From SURF-25 sp040754255 (lineage in GTDB: Bacteria > Omnitrophota > Gorgyraeia > Gygaellales > Profunditerraquicolaceae): 47,826 bases of DNA. Below, in pieces: positions 42,601 to 47,826 of this stretch. The position numbers and the translations under genes were made by a program. The DNA lies in NCBI GenBank assembly GCA_040754255.1, contig JBFMDA010000007.1, positions 1 to 47,826 on the forward strand. Direction: 5' to 3'. Numbering within the stretch: position 1 is the first letter of the stretch; every line of letters starts with the position of its first letter. Below the pieces are notes generated by a model. It saw only the letters and a list, made by a program, of their open reading frames with translations. It was not told where the DNA came from and did no database searches.

Positions 42601-42701
42601 TAAGCGATATGTTGAAGCTAGAAGAATCAAGGGCCATGCCGACTGCACCCGAAGTAGCAGAGGCATTGGTGCTTTTAGAATCGCAGGGCCAGCTTCGTTA
42701 G
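39687..42701 (+). CDS. Large exported protein, probably lineage-specific
   Basis: A 1004-residue secreted protein with a signal peptide (MRKKSLSLLMVFCFLLSQP, cleavage near GFCQ). Residues about 45-350 form a soluble, helix-rich region (DNSFWVNLRP-like NNSFWVNLRPDAEDKI, LLEADLQLKKDTAQL, AQLMRQLIIPRLTREI, VYYSLIFAQWFKQQF). The rest, to about 1000, is Ala/Pro/Ile/Val-rich with many short extended segments and few Cys, apparently low in conventional domains. I associate the N-terminal region with large exported proteins of Omnitrophota, from memory only. Start 39687 is set by the strong ribosome site. It has its own promoter and stands alone; function is unknown. Confidence 0.75.
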   Translation: MRKKSLSLLMVFCFLLSQPMGFCQTIAQLDMSQHMGASSGTSTVPEISRPIHLRYCAYEPASNQFRILVDKGDASDISQKSLGSATQQLLDYFFIGIALPNNSFWVNLRPDAEDKILDKDLSTTKMGKVLLEADLQLKKDTAQLVSPNTTEGSEYWAKLYKKAEELFGSSDVEIPTMVRPWIVPDEILIRQTPDSAYIYKATLKVLLEQDYLKGSELYNFKDERLKTLNEYAAQLMRQLIIPRLTREINSAARYAELRQVYYSLIFAQWFKQQFSGRYGSYAGLVDKKILSGIDLGTSWSKSTYFKEYLASVQRGEFKITVPQAGTGKALRTYFAGGIGFTNLMEGALPTAMVVPRVQVQPVPRTAPISGIEGISPITQIASVRPVATIATTGGSALLVEAGNIDRIVTVRIGVLPVEVTKLPAFNVEALNLAGAEIDIAPVAASPLLSFPRVTVNVAPIGRIIDSWSISNIERALRERLGILDIRNNLALTRLAEAVYTKGAEINEAEIPEIPIISQAEIKLAVGEIVRSQAMPVATISAADAIAIRSATETLPQPRLLPGINVPQAASPIVINDISTKPLAAATFSMPGYEALPTKIVGEDRVVMVMPAAKAFEALGIVYTPGQKFAIATPTLQTVNYLVAQADLPGGKTLLLTKPLAQTDSVEKVTLDAADIFTALSRQYKLRPQNINLVVMAAPRSEALTIDTAQLAKRIGAETVRVEVKPVRETTIITSEGLVMGSSSTMLRYFPLTREPTVSSPIAAQPLLDIRGIAESVSNRAIISERAQIAMDRIPGMPEVRQLQDLLQGIGDNTLRIQNQPIGQVAPQAVIEFVRQQNLPAPQKFILASVLKVSLPEVTLETALQETAPAAVALTSPASVATRTARMPALEAARNLGGIDLRSMKILLPPALGSYTKSATNLAVINLGQEEKKIEAMIKSGIVPSGQRVKEYVEAVCQGPGVAERIGATFVLLSDMLKLEESRAMPTAPEVAEALVLLESQGQLR

Positions 42702-42718
42702 CCTTGAAAGAAAATGTG

Positions 42719-42747
42719 TTGACAAGGGGTGCCGGAAGCGGTATAGT
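42719..42747 (+). promoter_or_regulatory. Promoter of the pyr operon
   Basis: Consensus TTGACA (42719-42724), 17-base spacer, TATAGT (42742-42747). It drives a leader of about 120 nt that carries a PyrR-loop-like hairpin and a terminator before pyrR. Confidence 0.85.
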
Positions 42748-42770
42748 ACACTACAAGAAATCAATATAAA

Positions 42771-42802
42771 CCTTTAAGCAGGCCCTCGCGAGGTTTGCAA
42801 GG
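42771..42802 (+). promoter_or_regulatory. PyrR-binding-loop-like hairpin
   Basis: CCTT and GCA pair with TGC and AAGG, and GGCC with GGTT, presenting a CTCGCGA loop followed by GAGGTT-type sequence. This fits the 3' half of the known PyrR loop consensus (NGNGAGGYU). The last bases of the stem (AAGG) are also the Shine-Dalgarno sequence of the leader ORF at 42812. Confidence 0.7.
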
Positions 42803-42811
42803 TGAAAAAAA

Positions 42812-42904
42812 ATGAATCTAGCAATCAGACAGAGCCAAAGCCCAACGTTTTTTAAGCGTTGGGCTTTTTTATTCCATGCAAGAAAAGGCAAAAATACTCG
42901 ATAA
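42812..42904 (+). CDS. Possible leader peptide of the pyr operon
   Basis: A 30-codon ORF with ATG nine bases after AAGGTG. It reads through the terminator (residues about 9-19) and stops inside pyrR, in a different frame. Its ribosome site overlaps the PyrR-loop-like hairpin, so PyrR binding could block its translation. Translating ribosomes would prevent terminator folding. pyrR itself has no ribosome site, so coupling is possible. The ORF is short and could be fortuitous. Confidence 0.45.
   Translation: MNLAIRQSQSPTFFKRWAFLFHARKGKNTR
42837..42870 (+). terminator. Attenuator terminator ahead of pyrR
   Basis: AAAGCCCAACG pairs with CGTTGGGCTTT (11 base pairs, nine-base loop), ending in six Ts. 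It lies five bases before the pyrR ATG, so full expression needs antitermination. Confidence 0.9.
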
Positions 42905-43418
42905 AGAGACAATCCAGCGTACCCTTATGCGCATGGCGCACGAAATTCTGGAAAAGAATAAAGGGACACAGGCGCTTTGTCTTATGGGAATCCGCAACAG
43001 GGGGGTGTATTTGGCGCATCGTCTGGCAGCCTGCATCAAGAGCATTGAGAATACTGCAATCCCCGTCGGCGTCTTAGATATTACCCTCTACCGCGATGAT
43101 TTGACCCTCCTTGCCCCTAATCCGGTAGTCCACAAGACCGACGTAGCGTTTGATATCACAGATAAAAATGTGGTGTTGGTAGATGATGTGCTATATACCG
43201 GCAGAACAGTGAGGGCTGCACTGGACGCACTCATGGATTTGGGCCGGCCCAAATCCATCCAGTTGGCCGTGCTCGTCGACAGAGGGCACAGAGAGTTGCC
43301 TATCCGGCCCGATTTCGTGGGCAAAAATATCCCCACATCCCAAAACGAATTTGTGGAATTAAGGCTGTTGGAGTCAGACGGCCTCGATGAGGCAGTCATC
43401 AAGCAAAAGAAACCCTAA
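42876..43418 (+). CDS. pyrR: PyrR bifunctional regulator/uracil phosphoribosyltransferase
   Basis: A 180-residue RNA-binding attenuation regulator. The PRPP-binding motif VVLVDDVLYTGRTVRAALDAL is near 98-118, and GIRNRGVYLAHRLA near 38. PyrR senses UMP and binds pyr leader RNA. The ATG directly follows the terminator hairpin with no Shine-Dalgarno sequence. It heads pyrR-pyrB-pyrC and is followed by pyrB after four bases. Confidence 0.96.
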   Translation: MQEKAKILDKETIQRTLMRMAHEILEKNKGTQALCLMGIRNRGVYLAHRLAACIKSIENTAIPVGVLDITLYRDDLTLLAPNPVVHKTDVAFDITDKNVVLVDDVLYTGRTVRAALDALMDLGRPKSIQLAVLVDRGHRELPIRPDFVGKNIPTSQNEFVELRLLESDGLDEAVIKQKKP

Positions 43419-43422
43419 TCCT

Positions 43423-44367
43423 ATGGAATGGAAAAGAAAAGACCTGCTCGGGCTTGAAGAATTAGACAGGGAAGAAATAGAGCTTGTATTGACCACCGCA
43501 GAATCCTTCAAAGAAGTTTCCCGCCGTTATATCAAAAAAGTCCCTGCCTTGCGCGGCAAGACCGTAGTAAATTTATTCTATGAGCCTTCTACGAGGACGC
43601 GTGTATCTTTCGAGGTCGCTGCCAAGCGCCTTTCTGCCGATGTGATTAATATTGCTGCCGAGACCTCAAGCGTGAAAAAAGGCGAAACCCTTATTGATAC
43701 CGGCAGGAATGTTGAGGCGCTCAAGGCAGACATCATAGTGATCAGGCATAATTCTTCCGGCTCCGCTCATTTACTTGCGCGCAACGTCGGCATCAGCGTA
43801 GTGAACGGCGGGGATGGCTGGCATGAGCATCCGACCCAAGCGCTTCTGGATATGTTTACCTTGAAAGAGAAGTTCGGCAGACTTAAGGGTCTGCGGGTAA
43901 GCATAGTGGGGGATATCGCGCATTCGCGCGTCGCGCGCTCAAACATATGGGGCCTCACGAAGTTAGGCGCCGAGGTCGTTATATGCGCGCCGCCCATACT
44001 GGTCCCCCCGCACATAGAAGAAATGGGGGTTCGGATTACCCATGATATTGACGACGCATTGCGCGATGCCGACGCAATCAACGTGTTAAGGATGCAATTC
44101 GAGAGGGATGAACGCAATGCCTTCCCCCAGCAGATAGATTATTTCCGGCATTTCGGCATCAGCACAGAGAGGCTTAAGAACGCAAAAAAGAATATTGTCG
44201 TCATGCACCCAGGCCCCATAAACAGGGGTATTGAGATGTCAAGCGAGGTTGCCGATAGCGCGAATTCCGTTATCCTAGAACAGGTGACAAACGGGATTGC
44301 GGTAAGAATGGCAGTATTATATTTAGTTTCCCACGCACACGATAAAATCAATGAAGCTACTGATTAA
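43423..44367 (+). CDS. pyrB: Aspartate carbamoyltransferase catalytic subunit
   Basis: This enzyme joins carbamoyl phosphate and aspartate, the committed step of pyrimidine synthesis. The 314 residues carry the carbamoyl-phosphate motif FYEPSTRTRVSFEVAAKRL near 50-68, GGDGWHEHPTQALLD near 128, and HPGPINRGIE near 262. ATG 43423 is chosen because the upstream frame overlaps the end of pyrR. pyrC overlaps its last 17 bases. No regulatory pyrI is present. Confidence 0.96.
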   Translation: MEWKRKDLLGLEELDREEIELVLTTAESFKEVSRRYIKKVPALRGKTVVNLFYEPSTRTRVSFEVAAKRLSADVINIAAETSSVKKGETLIDTGRNVEALKADIIVIRHNSSGSAHLLARNVGISVVNGGDGWHEHPTQALLDMFTLKEKFGRLKGLRVSIVGDIAHSRVARSNIWGLTKLGAEVVICAPPILVPPHIEEMGVRITHDIDDALRDADAINVLRMQFERDERNAFPQQIDYFRHFGISTERLKNAKKNIVVMHPGPINRGIEMSSEVADSANSVILEQVTNGIAVRMAVLYLVSHAHDKINEATD

Positions 44368-45631
44368 AAATGCAACCATAGTCGATCCTGCCTGCGATGT
44401 ACATGCAGAATTGGATATGGCGATAGAGGACGGCACAATCAGCCATATAGGCGCACATCTGAAGGAGGAGGCCGAGACCGTTATCGATGCAAAAGGCAAA
44501 GTGCTCATGCCCGGATTAATGGATATGCATGTCCATTTGAGGGAGCCGGGCAGAGAAGATAAAGAGACGGTAGCGACGGGGACTCTGGCGGCGCTTAAAG
44601 GAGGGGTTACGTCCCTTTTGGCAATGCCTAACACAGAGCCGGCCATTGATACAAAAGAACATGTGCAGCTACTCAAAGGTATTATCGGCCGCTCTGCGAG
44701 TGCACAGGTGTACATAGCAGGCACTCTCACTAGAGGGCGGCAGGGAAAAGAACTGGCTGATTTTGCGGCAATGCAAGAAGAAGGAATAGTCGCTCTTACG
44801 GACGATGGTTCTTCGGTAGATGATGAGGGGTTGATGCGTAACGCCCTGCGGCTGGCCCGCGACAGGAGGTTGCCGGTTATCTGCCATTGCGAAGAGAAAA
44901 CACTTGCCAATGGCGGGGTGGTGAACCTCGGGTTGATTTCTACCAAATTAGGCTTGCGCGGAATTCCTTGCGAGGCAGAGTATAAAAGAGTAGAGCGCGA
45001 TATCCTTCTCGCAGAAGAAGCCGTATGCCGTATCCATATTGCGCATGTGAGCTGTGAGAGGTCGTTAGAAATCATTGCAAAGGCGAAAAAACGGGGGGTG
45101 CAAGTCACCGCAGAAACCGCCCCGCATTATTTTACGCTTACCGAAGACGCAGTGAGCGGTTATGATACCAATAAAAAAATGAACCCTCCCCTAAGAAGCA
45201 CGCAGGACAAAGAGGCGATATGCCAGGCATTGCGGGATGGTACGATAGACGTTATTGCTTCCGATCACGCCCCTCATACGGAAAGCGAGAAAGAGGTAGA
45301 GTTTGATTTTGCAGAATTCGGCGTTATCGGACTGGAAACATTACTCGCGGTAAGTATCACCGAATTGCTGCACACGAAAGTCTTAAGCCTCTCGGAGCTC
45401 GTCAGCAGGCTCACGAGTAATCCATCAGCAATTTTGGGGCTGCACAAGGCTTCCTTAAAGAAAGGTTGCCAGGCAGAGCTTATTATTGTAGACTTACACA
45501 AAGAGTGGCAGGTCACTAAAAACAGCCTGGTGTCTAAATCAAAAAACTCGTCTTTCTTGGGCAGGCGGTTGCAAGGGGTAGTGGAATACGTCATCCTCGG
45601 CGACAGGATTGTGCATAAAGCCCGCCATTAA
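44351..45631 (+). CDS. pyrC: Dihydroorotase
   Basis: A 426-residue class I dihydroorotase that cyclises carbamoyl aspartate. The zinc-binding DMHVHLREPGREDKET motif is near 55-70, and MPNTEPAID near 95; further metal ligands appear as HIAHVS near 225 and SDHAPHTESEK near 297. It overlaps pyrB by 17 bases, implying coupled synthesis of the consecutive enzymes. Confidence 0.95.
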   Translation: MKLLIKNATIVDPACDVHAELDMAIEDGTISHIGAHLKEEAETVIDAKGKVLMPGLMDMHVHLREPGREDKETVATGTLAALKGGVTSLLAMPNTEPAIDTKEHVQLLKGIIGRSASAQVYIAGTLTRGRQGKELADFAAMQEEGIVALTDDGSSVDDEGLMRNALRLARDRRLPVICHCEEKTLANGGVVNLGLISTKLGLRGIPCEAEYKRVERDILLAEEAVCRIHIAHVSCERSLEIIAKAKKRGVQVTAETAPHYFTLTEDAVSGYDTNKKMNPPLRSTQDKEAICQALRDGTIDVIASDHAPHTESEKEVEFDFAEFGVIGLETLLAVSITELLHTKVLSLSELVSRLTSNPSAILGLHKASLKKGCQAELIIVDLHKEWQVTKNSLVSKSKNSSFLGRRLQGVVEYVILGDRIVHKARH

Positions 45632-45649
45632 GGGCGATACCACTGTTAC

Positions 45650-46120
45650 ATGGCGCCCACACAAGCGGTAAGGTTTATTCTTACCAGGGAGCTAGGCAGG
45701 CTTTCCCGGTGGCTAAGAATACTCGGCTTTGACGCCGAGTATAATGTAAATGATACCCCCGGCAGGTTGATTATCGAGGCCTTGAAGAGCAGGCGCATTA
45801 TCCTTACGCGCAGGCACAAGATGCCCCAGTCCAGAGGCGTAAGGATCGCGACTATTAACGAAGAAGAACTGCAAGGGCAACTTATAGAGGTTGTGCGTCT
45901 GTTTGGGCTGCGACTCGATGCAGAAAAAATGTTCAGCCGTTGCGTCATTTGCAACGTTGCGTTGGTCGCTGCCGAAAAAGAAAAAGTAAAAGACAGAGTA
46001 CCGCAACAGGTGTGGCTGACCCAAAAACAGTTCGTCACCTGCCCTGTATGCCGCAGGATATACTGGCGAGGCAGCCATTGGGGCAACGCGGCAGAGGTTC
46101 TTAAAGGCCTTTATCCTTAA
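45650..46120 (+). CDS. Mut7-C-like protein with altered acidic residues
   Basis: A 156-residue protein matching the Mut7-C (DUF82) family, a PIN-like RNase fold followed by a zinc ribbon (CVICNVAL and TCPVCRRIYWRGSHW). The N-terminal GRLSRWLRILGFDAEY is typical. The usual Asp of the F-x-x-D-x-x-LG start is Thr12 (RFILTRELGRL), and the T-R-D motif reads TRRH near 53-56. The expected metal-binding acids are therefore missing, so it may bind RNA or a partner without cleaving. It follows pyrC by 18 bases. Confidence 0.8.
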   Translation: MAPTQAVRFILTRELGRLSRWLRILGFDAEYNVNDTPGRLIIEALKSRRIILTRRHKMPQSRGVRIATINEEELQGQLIEVVRLFGLRLDAEKMFSRCVICNVALVAAEKEKVKDRVPQQVWLTQKQFVTCPVCRRIYWRGSHWGNAAEVLKGLYP

Positions 46121-46143
46121 CCGTCAAAAGAAGTCTAAAGGAA

Positions 46144-47403
46144 ATGCGCTTTATCGCCGATTTTCATATTCATTCTAAATATTCCCGCGCCACCTCACGG
46201 AATATGGATATGTCCCATATCGCCGAATGGGCGATGCTCAAGGGCATTACCGTCATGGGTACGGGCGATTTTACCCACCACTTGTGGCTGGAAGAGGTCA
46301 AAAGAAATGTCGAGGAGATAGGCAACGGTTTGTATAAGTATGCTTCAAAAAATAAACCACGCAGCGACGTGTACTTCATTTTGAGTTCCGAAATCAGCAG
46401 TATATATTCAAAGAAAGGCAAGACCTACCGTATTCACACTATCGTGTTGGCGCCCTCGTTTAAAACAGTCGACACCATTAACAATACGTTATCCCGCTAC
46501 GGCAATATTGCTTCCGACGGCAGGCCTATCTTGGGCCTGGACGCGCAAGAGTTGGCGCGGATTATTCTTGGGATCGATGCACACTGTATCATTATCCCGG
46601 GGCATATCTGGACTCCGTGGTTTTCCCTGTTCGGCTCTATGTCCGGATTTGACAAAATAGAGGATTGCTTTGAAACACAAACCCAGCATATATTTGCCCT
46701 GGAAACAGGATTATCGAGCGATCCGGCGATGAATTGGCGCCTTTCCGCGCTCGACAGGTTTAGCCTGGTGAGCAATTCCGACAGCCATAGCCCTTCCAAG
46801 ATCGGGCGCGAGTCGAATGTATTTGATTGCGAACTCGCCTATCAGTCAATACGCGACGTGCTGCAGTGCAAGGATAAGGGCAAGTTTTTGTTTACGGTAG
46901 AATTTTTTCCCGAAGAAGGGAAATACCATTTCGACGGACACAGGGCATGCGAGGTGCGGTTTTCTCCCGACCAGACACGCGAGCATGGCGGGATCTGTCC
47001 CCGTTGCGGCAAGGCCCTTACCGTGGGAGTAATGAACAGGGTTGAGCAGCTTGCTGACAGAAAAGAGGGATTTGTCCCTCCCAACGCAATTCCATTTAAG
47101 AATCTTATTCCTCTTGATGAAATCATCGCTGAGGTAAAAGGTTTGGGTAAGGATTCCCTGGCAGTAGAGCGGGAATACCGTGGCTGTATTGCCAAGTTCG
47201 GTACCGAGTTCAACATTTTGTTATGGGCGTCCGAACAGGAATTACGCAAAGGCCTGCCTCAGGGGATCGCTGATGCAGTGATGAGGGTAAGGAAGGGAGA
47301 GGTGCGCATACAGCCGGGTTACGATGGCGAATACGGGATCATTTCCATTTTTGGCAACGAGAAAAACAAAGGCTCCCAAGAAACACAACTGAATCTCTTC
47401 TAA
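46144..47403 (+). CDS. Endonuclease Q-like PHP-domain protein with C-terminal clamp motif
   Basis: A 419-residue protein resembling endonuclease Q, which nicks DNA 5' of deaminated bases. The PHP domain starts with DFHIHSKYSRATSRNMD at 5-21, then GTGDFTHH near 39, SSEISSIY near 80, PGHIWTPWFS near 158 and SNSDSHSPSKIG near 218. A zinc-ribbon-like region follows (CPRCGKAL near 302) and a helical part. The last five residues are QLNLF, the bacterial beta-clamp-binding pentapeptide pattern, which would couple it to DnaN. It lies 23 bases after the Mut7-C-like gene. Confidence 0.82.
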   Translation: MRFIADFHIHSKYSRATSRNMDMSHIAEWAMLKGITVMGTGDFTHHLWLEEVKRNVEEIGNGLYKYASKNKPRSDVYFILSSEISSIYSKKGKTYRIHTIVLAPSFKTVDTINNTLSRYGNIASDGRPILGLDAQELARIILGIDAHCIIIPGHIWTPWFSLFGSMSGFDKIEDCFETQTQHIFALETGLSSDPAMNWRLSALDRFSLVSNSDSHSPSKIGRESNVFDCELAYQSIRDVLQCKDKGKFLFTVEFFPEEGKYHFDGHRACEVRFSPDQTREHGGICPRCGKALTVGVMNRVEQLADRKEGFVPPNAIPFKNLIPLDEIIAEVKGLGKDSLAVEREYRGCIAKFGTEFNILLWASEQELRKGLPQGIADAVMRVRKGEVRIQPGYDGEYGIISIFGNEKNKGSQETQLNLF

Positions 47404-47442
47404 AAAATCCCTTTCCCCCGATATATTTGTGCTATAATTGAT

Positions 47443-47645
47443 ACCCTGGAATAAATTATAATAAGGCCGAGGTTCAGGCTTAGGCTTAAGTAAGGTTAAG
47501 GTCAAGGCTTAGGTAGCGTGTATGGTGTAAGGTAAGGTTAATGGTTAGGTTGTTGGTGTAGGGTGATTGGTGTGTATTTTTTTACACCATCTACCTTACT
47601 CACTCACCAGACCCATAACTTAACCCTTACTCCATAACCCTTTTT
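47443..47645. repeat. Low-complexity TTAGG/TAAGG-like inverted region
   Basis: About 130 bp of G/T-rich sequence built from degenerate TTAGG, TAAGG and GGTGT units is followed, after a T-run at 47577-47583, by about 60 bp of the complementary C/A-rich type (ACACCA, ACCTTAC, AACCC). The two halves can pair imperfectly in several registers. No ORF is supported. An extended -10-like TGCTATAAT lies just upstream at 47430-47438. Confidence 0.55.
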
Positions 47646-47646
47646 G

Positions 47647-47663
47647 CTCGTACTCCGTACGAG
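47647..47663. other. Perfect 7-bp hairpin upstream of tRNA-Leu
   Basis: CTCGTAC-TCC-GTACGAG, with five Ts on its left, which would follow it as As on the minus strand. On the plus strand only three Ts follow, so terminator function is weak. Confidence 0.4.
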
Positions 47664-47699
47664 TTTACTGAAACTAAAGCATAAGCGATAGCGAACGAC

Positions 47700-47787
47700 G
47701 CGAGGATGGCGGAATTGGCAGACGCGACAGTTTGAGGGGCTGTTGGGCGCTGAGCCTGTGAGGGTTCAACTCCCTCTCCTCGCACCA
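47700..47787 (+). tRNA. tRNA-Leu (anticodon GAG)
   Basis: Class II tRNA of 88 nt with encoded CCA. Acceptor GCGAGGA/TCCTCGC, anticodon loop TTGAGGG, long variable arm (TGGGCGC...GCCTGTG), T arm GAGGG-TTCAACT-CCCTC, discriminator A. Confidence 0.95.
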
Positions 47788-47826
47788 ACTTATTGGGAAA
47801 ACTCTGTTTTCTGTTTTGGAGTTGAA

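Noticed and set aside
47443..47645. CRISPR-like array
   Set aside because: Units are 5-6 bp, degenerate and without spacers of regular length.

Overview
This window is a bacterial chromosome segment that spans the replication origin. Genes left of about 28.75 kb lie on the minus strand and genes right of about 28.8 kb on the plus strand, so transcription runs away from the dnaA region on both sides, as expected for leading-strand housekeeping genes around oriC. No mobile-element genes, rRNA or CRISPR array is visible. The host is Gram-negative-like (lipoprotein signal, exported proteins, GyrB with a long insertion). The 1004-residue exported protein at 39.7-42.7 kb resembles large secreted proteins I associate with candidate phylum Omnitrophota; that placement is an inference from memory, not from a search.

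Left of the origin, reading away from it: rpmH-yidD-yidC-a Jag N-terminal-domain protein-parA-parB (with a parS-like site at the parA promoter)-ndk-yicC-gmk-rpoZ-coaC; then a tRNA cluster (Cys, Leu-UAA, Val-GAC) with broken tRNA copies and palindromic elements; an exported protein of unknown function; and a long translation operon, thrS-infC-rpmI-rplT-(two TrkA proteins, a 38-residue membrane microprotein, TrkH, an OB-fold membrane protein)-pheS-pheT. The classical IF3 operon is thus interrupted by a complete K+ uptake module. Next comes a 6S RNA gene with its own promoter, metV and 5-formyl-THF cyclo-ligase, then rny-ymdB, a GH39-like secreted protein, xseA-xseB-dxs-gltX and the start of a lipoprotein gene.

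Right of the origin: dnaA, an unwinding element (DnaA box plus DnaA-trio repeats), dnaN, a DciA-type protein, gyrB, gyrA, tRNA-Glu, glmS, rsmI and the large exported protein. A pyrimidine operon follows, with promoter, PyrR-loop-like hairpin, leader ORF and terminator ahead of pyrR-pyrB-pyrC. Then come a Mut7-C-like protein lacking its expected acidic residues, an endonuclease-Q-like PHP protein ending in a clamp-binding motif, a low-complexity intergenic region and tRNA-Leu(GAG).

The most interesting points are the translationally coupled TrkA/TrkH microprotein, the PyrR leader in which pyrR has no ribosome-binding site of its own, a 6S RNA that naive gene calling reads as protein, hairpin insertions inside duplicated tRNA pieces, the bipartite origin, and the absence of rnpA (also recF, mnmE, mnmG and rsmG) from normally conserved positions.
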